Source: CAYSFW01 sp964620675
Lineage (GTDB): Bacteria; Pseudomonadota; Gammaproteobacteria; UWMA-0217
Assembly: GCA_964620675.1 (NCBI GenBank)
Contig: CAZUJU010000004.1
Coordinates: 1-64,000, forward strand
DNA: 64,000 bases
Reading direction: 5' to 3'
In this document: piece after piece, positions 55,853 through 64,000 of the stretch
How positions within the stretch are numbered: the stretch's first letter is position 1
How the letters are laid out: the number at the start of each line of letters is the position of its first letter
Notes under the pieces: generated by a model
Seen by the model: only the letters and a program-made list of their open reading frames with translations
Told to the model about the DNA's origin: nothing
Databases searched by the model: none
Program-made: the position numbers and the translations under genes

Positions 55853-57052
55853 TTACGGCACCTCGATCGGCCTCGACGCGGGTAAAATCTCGATACGACG
55901 ATTCATCGCCCGACCTTCCGGGGTGTCGTTCGAAGCCCTCGGGCGCGCGTCACCGTATCCGCCGAAGCGCAGCTTACGCGGATCGACGCCCTGCGCGGCC
56001 AGATATTGCGCGGACGTCTTGGCCCAAAGGATCGACCGCTCCTTGCTCGCTTGCGGTCCACCGTGATTATCGGCATGGCCAACAACGAAAAACGTGTGCT
56101 CCGGGTAGAACCGCATCTCGCGGGCGACCCGCTCAAGAACCGACTTGGACGCGGCCGTGAGAACACCGCGCGCGTCGATATCGACCCCCGGCACGGTCCC
56201 GAGAAAAATCGCACATCCGTAGGTGCTGACGCTCGCGCCGGCGGGGGTATTCAAACACTTGTCGCGCACGTCGGGTACGCCGTCGCGGTCACCGTCCTCC
56301 AGCACCTCCTGCACATGGCGCTGTTCTGCGCGCGCGGCAGGTACGACAGACTCCGTCTCGCGGCGCTCAACGCCGAACTTTTTGACGATATTGAATGACA
56401 ACAATTGCGCATCCTTGGCGAAGTGCTCGTATTCGCCGCGCAAGGTAATGCCTTCCGGAAACTGATAATCGACCCCGACGCCGGCATAAGGACGCACCTC
56501 GCTGTCGGTATCGATCGATAGGTTCGAATCGATTTTCAGACCCACCGCGCCGCCCTTGAGAAACGCGGAAAAGCCTTCATTGTTGTGCGGCAACGCATAC
56601 TGCAGCGCCACCCCATAAAAATCGTAGTCCACCGAACTCATGGGCGCGATTTTCGCTGAACCGAGGCTGCCGCCAAAGGCCTCGACCGCAACCTGATCGG
56701 TGAGTTCCTTGCCGACCGTGATCTTGTAGCCGGTATCTTGGTCATCAATCACACGCAGCGTGGTGCCGCGCGTATCCGGCTCAACCTTGCTGACGCCAAC
56801 GCCGGCGCCGATGTACCAAGGGCGATCGCCAGCCGCGACGGACTGGGTCACAGCGATACCGACCGCAAGCGCGATAAGTCTCAGCAGGGGCTGGGGCGTG
56901 CGCCGCTGACCACGGCGAGGCGCGGGTACGGTAAGGCTTCTGGATGTGCCGGAGCCGCGACCGATCGCCCGCGTGCCGGGCCGGATTGGAGGATGCGAGG
57001 CGTAGCGGTGCGCGCTCGCGCACGCATCGCGGGTGCCGCTGCGTTGGGGCAT
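55853..57052 (-). CDS. OmpA-family outer membrane protein
   Basis: A 399-aa protein starting at ATG ending 57052 (AGGAGA at good spacing). A long Arg-rich stretch of about 55 residues precedes the signal core LLRLIALAVGIAVTQSVAAG. The mature part begins with an eight-strand OmpA-like barrel (RPWYIGAGVGVSKVEPD to FNIVKKFG), then a calcium-type repeat (DGDRDGVPDVRDKC), then a peptidoglycan-binding OmpA C-terminal domain (FVVGHADNHG, SKERSILWAKTSAQYL, RRIEI). It links the outer membrane to the wall. Confidence 0.92.
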   Translation of the reverse strand: MPQRSGTRDACASAHRYASHPPIRPGTRAIGRGSGTSRSLTVPAPRRGQRRTPQPLLRLIALAVGIAVTQSVAAGDRPWYIGAGVGVSKVEPDTRGTTLRVIDDQDTGYKITVGKELTDQVAVEAFGGSLGSAKIAPMSSVDYDFYGVALQYALPHNNEGFSAFLKGGAVGLKIDSNLSIDTDSEVRPYAGVGVDYQFPEGITLRGEYEHFAKDAQLLSFNIVKKFGVERRETESVVPAARAEQRHVQEVLEDGDRDGVPDVRDKCLNTPAGASVSTYGCAIFLGTVPGVDIDARGVLTAASKSVLERVAREMRFYPEHTFFVVGHADNHGGPQASKERSILWAKTSAQYLAAQGVDPRKLRFGGYGDARPRASNDTPEGRAMNRRIEILPASRPIEVP

Positions 57053-57553
57053 GGAAGTCTCCTGAGTTCTTCGTACTTTTTTTGACATACGCGTAATCGG
57101 ACGAATATGCCTCCGCGCCGTTACGGTCTTCAATGCCGCTGGAACGACGGATAGGCCTAGCGTATTCCGATTGGGCGCCAACACTTATGAACTGCTTCAC
57201 AGTTTGCGCGCAAGACATCCGCGACTCCAGCCACGCATCGCGCAAAGCGCAGCGTCGATCGGGATTCGCTTGCGATTTAGCGGCGTTGTGGTCCACGCCG
57301 CACGTAATCGAACCGTCGCGATTCGAGATGGCCACATGGAGGTTTCAACGCGCAAATCGTCCGCGCTCACGGGCAACGCCGCGCGTTGGGTTATGTCAGT
57401 CAGTCTTGAAATTCGCGACCCACTCGGTGAGACTGTTGCATTCCGCGCGGCCTGACCCAAGCAATGTCGCGCCGCGCCGGCACCGGGTATTGGCAGACAA
57501 GCCCGGCAAAAAAATGAGCCGATTCTTGTGGAACCTCAGATACGAAGCTGCGG
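57053..57553. other. Divergent intergenic region between ompA-like gene and zapD
   Basis: About 500 bp holding the promoters of both genes presumably; no clear -35/-10 pairs or coding frames could be supported. Confidence 0.4.
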
Positions 57554-58336
57554 ATGGCATTGCCCGACACGATCTGTTACGAATACCCGTTCAGCAAGAC
57601 TGCGCGGCTGTTTTTGCGCTTCGAGCAGCTCATGTCGCGCTTCGATGCCTACACCCAACACCTGTCGCTGCGGGAGACCGAATCTTCGATACAGGTGTTG
57701 CTCGACCTCTTCGATCTCACTTCGCGCGTCGATCTGAAAGGCGACGTTCTGCGCGAGTTCGACCGCCTCAAGGTAAGTCTCGAAAAACGCCTCACGGCCG
57801 CGACCGAAACGGACGAACGCAGCCTTCTGGAGCAACAAAAACAGCGGTTGCAGGAGCTCACCTCGCACGTCAACCGCCTCGGCGGACAAGTCGTCGCGCA
57901 CCTCGTAAATCATGATTTTTTTAACGCGATTCGCCAGCGCAATTCGATTCCAGGTGGATTGAACTCATTCGATTTACCGCTGTACCACTACTGGTTGCGG
58001 TTACCGCTGTCGCAGCGCCAGGACGAGCTGCAGAAATGGATTGCTCCGTTCGAACACCTCAATGTCGCGGTCGCGACCGTACTGGCGCTGATCCGCAATA
58101 ACAACCCGATTGAAGCCCTTTGCGCCGAGCACGGATACTACGAGCGCGCACTCGACACCGCCGCGCCGGTGCAGATGATTCGACTGTGGTTGCCGACGGA
58201 CGCTGCGTGCTTTCCGGAGATCAGTGGCGGCAAGCACCGCCTTAGCATTCGGTTTTTCGAGCCTTTGGAATTCAGCAAGCGCCCGCGTCAGGATGAGTCG
58301 CGAATCAAATTCGAGCTCATGAACTGCACGCTCTAG
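57554..58336 (+). CDS. zapD: Cell division protein ZapD
   Basis: A 260-aa FtsZ-bundling protein of the cytoplasm (DUF1342 family). Conserved pieces are ICYEYPFSKTARLFLRFE, GGLNSFDLPLYHYWL and SGGKHRLSIRFFEP. In many Gammaproteobacteria it lies with coaE and yacG; these are absent here. It converges with the MutT fusion. Confidence 0.95.
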   Translation: MALPDTICYEYPFSKTARLFLRFEQLMSRFDAYTQHLSLRETESSIQVLLDLFDLTSRVDLKGDVLREFDRLKVSLEKRLTAATETDERSLLEQQKQRLQELTSHVNRLGGQVVAHLVNHDFFNAIRQRNSIPGGLNSFDLPLYHYWLRLPLSQRQDELQKWIAPFEHLNVAVATVLALIRNNNPIEALCAEHGYYERALDTAAPVQMIRLWLPTDAACFPEISGGKHRLSIRFFEPLEFSKRPRQDESRIKFELMNCTL

Positions 58337-58422
58337 CGAAGCAGCGGCGCCTGGTCCGCAGCTCACGCGCACGCCGCGCGTTTTAGACCCGACGATCGAA
58401 CCCGAACCCCGCGTTTGCGCGA

Positions 58423-59370
58423 TCACTCGCCATAAAACATCCCGATCCCTGCGACGCCTTGGGCCCCGTGCCGCCAAGCCTGCGTGAGGTCGGCCAGGGT
58501 TAAACCACCGAGCGCATAAACCGGCAGCGCGGCGGCAGCGCTCAGCTCGGCGAATCGTACCCATCCCAGGGTTGGCATACCGGGGTGGCTCCGAGTGGGC
58601 CGTACCGGCGAAAGCAACGCAAAGTCGGCCCCGACCTGCCGCGCCTGTGCCAGTTCTTCGGCGTCGTGGCAGGCAGCACTCAGCAAACCGTCAACCTCGC
58701 GGCACTCGAGCAACGCATCACGCAAGCGCCAACTGCTGAGGTGTAGTCCTGCAGCCGACAGGACGCTCACCTCCGCCGGGGTCGAGGTCAATAGCACCCG
58801 CAGCCCCAACTCTGACAACGCCGGCACGGCCTCCCGCGCGAATCCGGAATACTCCGCCGCGGCGCGCTGTGGCTGCCGCAGCACCAACAAATCGCCCGGC
58901 TCAAGATGATGCCGGCTCCGCGCCACCAACCACTCGACGTCGCAGTTTTCAGGCGGCGTGATTGCACACTGCGCAGGGAGTTCGAGAGCGGCGATGATGG
59001 GCAGATTCGCCGGTGGGAACGTGAATTCGCGCAAGCGGTCAAGCGCGACCCAGCGGAGCGGTTGCCTTTCGCGGTGCGCCGGTTCGCCGCTGTAGCCGGT
59101 GACTTTCCAGACATCGAGCGAAACGACGCGCTCGGGGTACGAATAGCGCACCCGCATCAATGGGCGCATTTCGGTTGGCGTGATTCCCAGTTCTTCCTGT
59201 AACTCCCGTACGAGCGCGGCGACAACCGTCTCGCCCGGCTCGATCTTGCCGCCAGGAAATTCCCAGCACCCGCCTTGATCCAGATGGGTTGCTCGCTGGC
59301 TGATCAGGACTCGCGTGCCGGAAACGATCGCGCCGACCGCGACCTGGAGCGAGGGGAGGGCGTCGCCCAT
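58423..59370 (-). CDS. mutT: MutT-type Nudix hydrolase fused to a ThiE-like domain
   Basis: A 315-aa protein. Residues 1 to about 130 are MutT with the Nudix box GGKIEPGETVVAALVREL and QEELG, predicted to hydrolyse 8-oxo-dGTP. Residues about 140-315 form a TENI/ThiE-like barrel (LLSPVRPTRSHPG, YALGGLTLADL). The domain lacks the QYRDK and SPTKP motifs of true ThiE, so it is probably not a thiamine-phosphate synthase; a separate true thiE lies at 41579-42241. The same fusion occurs in many Gammaproteobacteria. It follows argJ by 11 bp. Confidence 0.93.
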   Translation of the reverse strand: MGDALPSLQVAVGAIVSGTRVLISQRATHLDQGGCWEFPGGKIEPGETVVAALVRELQEELGITPTEMRPLMRVRYSYPERVVSLDVWKVTGYSGEPAHRERQPLRWVALDRLREFTFPPANLPIIAALELPAQCAITPPENCDVEWLVARSRHHLEPGDLLVLRQPQRAAAEYSGFAREAVPALSELGLRVLLTSTPAEVSVLSAAGLHLSSWRLRDALLECREVDGLLSAACHDAEELAQARQVGADFALLSPVRPTRSHPGMPTLGWVRFAELSAAAALPVYALGGLTLADLTQAWRHGAQGVAGIGMFYGE

Positions 59371-59381
59371 TCGGAGCGAAA

Positions 59382-60593
59382 TCAGGAGCGATACGAGGCG
59401 TTGACCGAAACGTACTCGTGCGACAAGTCCGAAGTCCAGACCGTTGCCGCCGCGTCACCCCGCCCCAGCGCGATCCGGATTTCGATCTCGGCGCGCTGGA
59501 CGACGGCTTGTCCCTTGGCCTCAGAGTACCCGGAGGCAGGCTCACCTGCGGCGATCAGCGGCTCTGCCCCGAGCCAGATATCGATACGGCGAAGGTCGAG
59601 ATCATCGATCGGCGCCCGACCCACCGCGGCAAGTATGCGCCCCCAGTTGGGATCACTCGCGTAGAGCGCGGTCTTGACAAGCGGCGAATGCGCTACGGTG
59701 TAGGCAAGGGCCTTCGCCTCCTCGTAGGTTCGTGCGTGCTCAACGCGCAAGGTGATGAATTTATTGGCCCCTTCCGCGTCGCGCACAATCGCGTGACTCA
59801 ACGCGAGAAACACCTCACGCAGGGACGCGCGGAACCGGGCCGCATCCGCAGGCAGTATCGGTCGGGCTTCACTGGCACCGGTTGCGATCAATACACAGGC
59901 GTCATTGGTCGAGGTGTCACCATCGATCGTGATGCAATTGAAGCTCTCCTCGGTCAACTCGACCAGCAAGGTCTCGAGTTGTTGCGGATCGAGCAGTGCA
60001 TCGGTCGCGATGAACCCCAGCATCGTCGCCATATTCGGGCAGATCATGCCGGCTCCCTTTGCGATCCCGGTAATTGTGACCGTGCGCCCGGACAACTCGA
60101 TCTGGCGACTGACGCCTTTCGGTACCGTATCCGTTGTCATGATCGTGCGCGCGGCGTCGAGCCAGGTCTCCGCCCGCAGCTGTTCGCGCAGGTCGGGCAG
60201 AACGGCGCCGAGACGCTCGAGGGGAAACCGCTCGCCGATCACGCCAGTCGAAAACGGCAAGACCGATTCAGGCGCCACACCCGTCAGGCCTGCTACCAGC
60301 GCGCAACTCGACTGCGCGTCCGCGATCCCGGCGGCGCCGGTGCCGGCGTTGGCGTTGCCCGCATTGATCAGCAAATAGCGCGGTGCGGCTTGGGTCAAAT
60401 GCGCCTTTGCCACCTGCACCGGCGCAGCGCAAAACTTGTTGCGGGTGAAAACCGCAGCGGTTTCGCTGCCTGGCGCAAGCTCAATCAGAACAACGTCGTT
60501 GCGATTGCGATAGCGGATCCCCGCCGCGGCGACGGCGAGTCTGATCCCGGGAATGGGTAACAGAGATTCCGGCTCGAGAAGTCCTACCGCCAT
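59382..60593 (-). CDS. argJ: Bifunctional ornithine acetyltransferase/N-acetylglutamate synthase ArgJ
   Basis: A 403-aa enzyme of arginine synthesis, recycling the acetyl group from acetylornithine to glutamate. Autocleavage occurs before the threonine in the ATML motif (CPNMATMLGFIATDA). Other marks are FTRNKFCAAPV, NAGNANAGTG and DPNWGRILAAVGR. It lies 12 bp after secA and before mutT, a common order. Confidence 0.97.
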   Translation of the reverse strand: MAVGLLEPESLLPIPGIRLAVAAAGIRYRNRNDVVLIELAPGSETAAVFTRNKFCAAPVQVAKAHLTQAAPRYLLINAGNANAGTGAAGIADAQSSCALVAGLTGVAPESVLPFSTGVIGERFPLERLGAVLPDLREQLRAETWLDAARTIMTTDTVPKGVSRQIELSGRTVTITGIAKGAGMICPNMATMLGFIATDALLDPQQLETLLVELTEESFNCITIDGDTSTNDACVLIATGASEARPILPADAARFRASLREVFLALSHAIVRDAEGANKFITLRVEHARTYEEAKALAYTVAHSPLVKTALYASDPNWGRILAAVGRAPIDDLDLRRIDIWLGAEPLIAAGEPASGYSEAKGQAVVQRAEIEIRIALGRGDAAATVWTSDLSHEYVSVNASYRS

Positions 60594-60605
60594 GCGCGTG
60601 GTACC

Positions 60606-63320
60606 TCAGGTTAGTTTGCCGTGACAATGTTTATATTTCTTTCCAGACCTGCAGGGGCATGGATCATTGCGCCCGACCTTGTCGCCTTCGCGCCGAAACG
60701 GCGCCTCGGCGGCGAGTCCCGCGCCCGGATCGGCCTGCGGCGTGGAGGCGAGGGGACTCTCTGCCTCTGGATGTTGATACTGCATATTGAGTTGCGCCGG
60801 CTCCTCGACCGGGCGCTGCGGTAGGGTTTCAACGCTGGTGGGTTGCATTCTGAGCAGGTAGCCGACCACGTCATGCTTGATCCGCCCCAGCAGGGCTTCA
60901 AACATCTCAAAGGCCTCGCGTTTGTATTCCTGCTTCGGATTTTTCGCTGCATAACCGCGCAGACCGATACCTTGGCGCAGATAATCCATCGCCGCGAGGT
61001 GCTCCTTCCAGTGATTATCGAGCACCTGCAGCATCAGATCCTTCTCGACCCGGCGCATCAGGTCGGCCCCAAACAGCGCGTCCTTTTTCTCTGCTACGGC
61101 ATCCGCGGCGGCCACCACGCGCTGAACCAGGGTCTCTTCGTGGAGGGAATGGTCCTCGTCGAGCCATTTCTGGATGGGTAATTCCAGCCCGAATTCGTCG
61201 GCAAGCGCCTGTTCCAGCCCTGAGACGTTCCATTGCTCTTCCATGCTGCCGGGCGGAATAAACGTACCGCAGACCCCGGATACGACATCGGCGCGGATGT
61301 CCTGAATCGTCTCGGCGATATTCTCGGCAGACAGCAACTCGTCACGCTGCTGGTAGACGACCTTGCGCTGATCATTGGCAACATCGTCGTACTCAAGCAG
61401 ATTTTTCCGGATATCAAAGTTATACGCCTCAACCTTGCGTTGGGCATTTTCGATCGAGCGGGTCACCAGCGAGTTCTCGATCGCCTCGTCTTCCTGCATG
61501 CCGAACTTCTGCATCAGAGTGCGCATCCGGTCGGACGCGAAGATCCGCATCAGATTATCTTCGAGCGAAAGATAAAATCGGGTCGATCCTGGGTCCCCCT
61601 GACGCCCCGAGCGCCCCCGGAGCTGGTTATCGATCCGGCGCGACTCGTGGCGCTCGGTGCCGATAATATGCAAGCCTCCAGCCGCGACCACAGCGTCGTG
61701 GCGACTCTGCCAAGCCGCCTTCGTGGCGGCGATGGCGTCGGCGGTTGGATCGTCACCAAGCGTCGCGAGATCCGAATCGAGACTGCCCCCGAGCACGATA
61801 TCGGTTCCGCGACCCGCCATGTTGGTGGCGATCATCACTGCGGCGGGACGACCGGCCTGGGCCACGATCTGCGCCTCGCGCTCGTGCTGTTTGGCGTTCA
61901 ACACCTCGTGCGCGATGCCCTCCTGTTTAAGGATACCGGATAGGTGTTCCGAGGTTTCGATCGAGGTGGTACCGACCAGAACCGGCTGATCGTGCGCCGC
62001 ACAGTGCTTGATGTCCGCGATAATCGCGTTGAACTTGCCGTTCTTGTTCAGGTAAATCAGGTCGTTGAAGTCCTGCCGCACCATCGGACGGTGGGTCGGG
62101 ATGACGACGACTTCGAGTTTGTAGATCTGTTGAAACTCGTAGGCCTCAGTGTCCGCGGTTCCGGTCATCCCGGAGAGCTTTTTGTACAGGCGGAAATAGT
62201 TCTGAAAGGTAATCGATGCGAGCGTGTGGTTCTCCGGCTGGATCGTAACGCCTTCCTTGGCCTCGATCGCCTGATGTAAACCATCCGACCAACGACGGCC
62301 CGGCATTGTACGGCCGGTGAACTCGTCCACGATCACAACCTCGCGGTTGCGTACGATGTACTCGACGTCGCGGTGGAACAACGCGTGCGCCCGGAGCGCC
62401 GCGCCCAGGTGGTGCAATACCGTCAAGTAGGACGGATCGTAGAGGCTCTCACCGGGCTTAAGCAGGCCGTCTTCGAGCAGAAGCTGCTCCACGTGATCGT
62501 TGCCCTCCTCGGTCAGGTAGGCCTGCTTGGCCTTCTCATCGACGCTGTAGTCACCCGGACCGTCCTCGCTTTCCTGACGGATCAGGCGCGGTACGATCTT
62601 GTTGACCGCAATATATAGCTCGGAGGTTTCGTTGGTCGGCCCGGAAATGATCAACGGCGTCCGCGCCTCGTCGATGAGAATCGAGTCAACCTCGTCGACG
62701 ATCGCGAAATTAAGGCTGCGCTGAACCCGGCTCTCCAGCGAAAATGCCATGTTGTCGCGTAAGTAGTCGAAACCAAACTCGTTGTTGGTGCCGTAGGTGA
62801 TATCGGCCTGATAGGCCTGCTGCCGCTCCTCGTGACTCAATCCGTTGACGATTACGCCAACACTCAGCCCAAGGTAACGGTATAAGCGCCCCATCCATTC
62901 GGAGTCGCGCCGCGCCAAGTAGTCGTTGACCGTAATGACGTGTACACCTTTACGCTCGAGCGCGTTGAGATAGACCGCGAGGGTCGCCATCAGGGTCTTG
63001 CCCTCGCCGGTCCGCATCTCGGCGATTTTGCCATTGTTCAAGACCATCGCGCCGATCAACTGCACATCGAAGTGACGCATGCCGAGCACCCGCCGACTCG
63101 CTTCGCGCACCGTCGCGAAGGCCTCCGGCAACAACGACTCCAGGCTTTCACCCTGAACTGCGCGCGCACTTAGGGCTTGGGTTTTCCCCTTGAGCGCCTC
63201 TTCGGAGAGTTTCGCATACTCGGCCTCCAGCCGATTGACGCTCTCCACGGCTTTGCGGTACTGGCGCAACAAACGTTCGTTGCGGCTACCGAACAACATC
63301 TTTGCGACTTTTCCGAACAT
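60606..63320 (-). CDS. secA: Preprotein translocase ATPase SecA
   Basis: A 904-aa motor that drives proteins through SecYEG. Start ATG ending 63320 (MFGKVAKMLFG). Walker A is MRTGEGKTLMA, the DEAD-like box VDEVDSILIDEART, helicase II regions include NMAGRGTDIVLGG, and the zinc-binding tail is CPCRSGKKYKHCH. First gene of secA-argJ-mutT. Confidence 0.99.
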   Translation of the reverse strand: MFGKVAKMLFGSRNERLLRQYRKAVESVNRLEAEYAKLSEEALKGKTQALSARAVQGESLESLLPEAFATVREASRRVLGMRHFDVQLIGAMVLNNGKIAEMRTGEGKTLMATLAVYLNALERKGVHVITVNDYLARRDSEWMGRLYRYLGLSVGVIVNGLSHEERQQAYQADITYGTNNEFGFDYLRDNMAFSLESRVQRSLNFAIVDEVDSILIDEARTPLIISGPTNETSELYIAVNKIVPRLIRQESEDGPGDYSVDEKAKQAYLTEEGNDHVEQLLLEDGLLKPGESLYDPSYLTVLHHLGAALRAHALFHRDVEYIVRNREVVIVDEFTGRTMPGRRWSDGLHQAIEAKEGVTIQPENHTLASITFQNYFRLYKKLSGMTGTADTEAYEFQQIYKLEVVVIPTHRPMVRQDFNDLIYLNKNGKFNAIIADIKHCAAHDQPVLVGTTSIETSEHLSGILKQEGIAHEVLNAKQHEREAQIVAQAGRPAAVMIATNMAGRGTDIVLGGSLDSDLATLGDDPTADAIAATKAAWQSRHDAVVAAGGLHIIGTERHESRRIDNQLRGRSGRQGDPGSTRFYLSLEDNLMRIFASDRMRTLMQKFGMQEDEAIENSLVTRSIENAQRKVEAYNFDIRKNLLEYDDVANDQRKVVYQQRDELLSAENIAETIQDIRADVVSGVCGTFIPPGSMEEQWNVSGLEQALADEFGLELPIQKWLDEDHSLHEETLVQRVVAAADAVAEKKDALFGADLMRRVEKDLMLQVLDNHWKEHLAAMDYLRQGIGLRGYAAKNPKQEYKREAFEMFEALLGRIKHDVVGYLLRMQPTSVETLPQRPVEEPAQLNMQYQHPEAESPLASTPQADPGAGLAAEAPFRREGDKVGRNDPCPCRSGKKYKHCHGKLT

Positions 63321-63353
63321 AGCTAATGCGAAGGCCCCTGACAAAGGTCGGTC

Positions 63354-63383
63354 ATCATAGCCTAAAACGAAGGGAGCGACTAA
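63354..63383 (-). promoter_or_regulatory. Candidate secA promoter
   Basis: Minus strand TTAGTC (63378-63383), 18 bp, TATGAT (63354-63359), about 35 bp before the secA start. Weak -35. Confidence 0.35.
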
Positions 63384-63425
63384 CGCGAGGCGCCGATCGC
63401 GCGCCCGGAACCCAGGCGCCTAAAC

Positions 63426-63448
63426 GCAAAAAGGGCCATACGGCCCTT
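63426..63448 (-). terminator. Terminator of the M23 peptidase gene
   Basis: A stem AAGGGCC/GGCCCTT with a 4-nt loop is followed on the minus strand by TTTTTGC. It separates the M23 gene from secA. Confidence 0.85.
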
Positions 63449-63479
63449 GTCAGGATCAACGGAATCGCCGAAACGGCGT

Positions 63480-64000
63480 CTACTCGTCCTTATCGTTCAG
63501 AACAGCCATCGGATTGACCGGCTCACCTTGCTTATAGACTTCGAAGTGCAAGTGCACCCCGGTTGAGCGTCCCGTACTGCCCATTTTCGCGATTTCCTGC
63601 CCCTTTTTCACCACATCGCCGACTTTAACGAGCAGTTCCGAAGCATGGGCGTAACGCGTGGTGTAGCCGTTGCTATGATCCAATTCGATCAATTTACCGT
63701 AGTCCGAATGGACTTCGGAGCGCGTTACCTTGCCACCCGCCGCCGCCAGGATCGGGGTACCTAACGCACCCGCAAAATCCACGCCCTTGTGAAACTCGCG
63801 CCGACCCGAGAAGGGGTCGCTGCGATAGCCGTAGGACGACGACACGTAGCCTTCCGCGACCGGCATGCTCCGAGGCATGATCGCGCGCTCGACCTTGGCG
63901 CTCAACATCATTTGGTCGAGCACCCGCAACTGCTGCTCCTTTTCAAGCAGCGCCAACTCCAACTTTTCCATCGCAGTCGCGATATCATCACTGCCGAACC
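63480..64000 (-). CDS. M23-family peptidoglycan endopeptidase (partial, 5' end outside window)
   Basis: The C-terminal part of a lysostaphin/LytM-type protein. The zinc ligands are visible: HKGVDF (His and Asp) and HLHFEV (HxH), with GTPILAAAGGKV and GYTTRYAHASEL between. The frame runs on without a stop to the window edge (about nine more codons before the internal ATG 63971), and a preceding Glu/Leu-rich coiled coil (MEKLELALLEKEQQL) suggests the full protein is longer. M23 genes upstream of secA are common in Gammaproteobacteria. Exported; it cleaves or regulates cleavage of cross-links in the wall. Confidence 0.93.
   Translation of the reverse strand, partial: FGSDDIATAMEKLELALLEKEQQLRVLDQMMLSAKVERAIMPRSMPVAEGYVSSSYGYRSDPFSGRREFHKGVDFAGALGTPILAAAGGKVTRSEVHSDYGKLIELDHSNGYTTRYAHASELLVKVGDVVKKGQEIAKMGSTGRSTGVHLHFEVYKQGEPVNPMAVLNDKDE

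Noticed and set aside
58423..58900. Second thiamine-phosphate synthase
   Set aside because: The ThiE-like half of the MutT fusion lacks the QYRDK and SPTKP substrate motifs found in the true ThiE at 41579-42241.

Overview
The window looks like chromosomal DNA from a GC-rich gammaproteobacterium. The aceE-aceF-lpd set with a lipoyl-bearing Lpd, the neighbouring rnt and grxD genes, the secA-argJ-mutT order, zapD, ptsP-rppH and queG all fit that group. A Chromatiales-like or sulfur-oxidising relative is my guess from the energy genes; the genus cannot be read from the sequence. I see no prophage, intact insertion sequence or CRISPR array.

Region by region. 1-2.7 kb: a lipoprotein MsrA-thioredoxin-MsrB fusion and an oxidoreductase. 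2.8-4.3 kb: an accessory islet, with a MNT/HEPN toxin-antitoxin pair whose HEPN frame has an internal stop, a frameshifted antitoxin relic, and a near-identical 47-bp direct repeat on both sides of the pair. 4.4-15.8 kb: twelve tightly packed minus-strand genes for a membrane complex that joins Mrp-antiporter subunits to complex I/group-4-hydrogenase-like subunits, a ferredoxin-GltD flavoprotein fusion and a ferritin-like protein. 15.9-18.2 kb: a fragment of a sigma-54 activator, tRNA-Arg(CCG) and a membrane-anchored tri-haem cytochrome c. 18.5-31 kb: a DUF1460 protein, a GGDEF/EAL protein, groESL under a CIRCE operator, queG, a small lipoprotein, an LtaS-type phosphotransferase and a GH17-GT2 glucan synthase. 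31-43 kb: a dicarboxylate/glutamate symporter, mrp/apbC, ptsP, rppH, a HAD-IB hydrolase, a secreted M1-like peptidase, a ChaN-PDZ lipoprotein, thiE and thiD. 43-53 kb: rubredoxin, a b561-type cytochrome, a GMC oxidoreductase and the pyruvate dehydrogenase operon. 52.7-64 kb: rnt, grxD, an AsnB/AsnO-type amidotransferase, an OmpA-like protein, zapD, a MutT-ThiE fusion, argJ, secA and the C-terminal part of an M23 peptidase.

The most notable system is the 11.4-kb complex. Its gene order (MnhE, F, G, DUF4040, B, C, two D-type antiporters, NuoH, B, C, D, I) matches, from my knowledge of that family, the mbx/mbs (sulfane sulfur reductase-like) operons of Thermococcales. Here the two antiporter subunits are fused into one 1050-aa protein, the NuoI-like subunit is fused to a GltD-like FAD/NAD(P)H module, and a ferritin-like protein is translationally coupled at the end. 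The NuoD-like subunit keeps a CxxC but has lost the C-terminal cysteine pair needed for NiFe, so it is not a hydrogenase. The likely role is NAD(P)H-linked electron transfer coupled to Na+ or H+ movement; the substrate at the NuoB/NuoD site is unknown.
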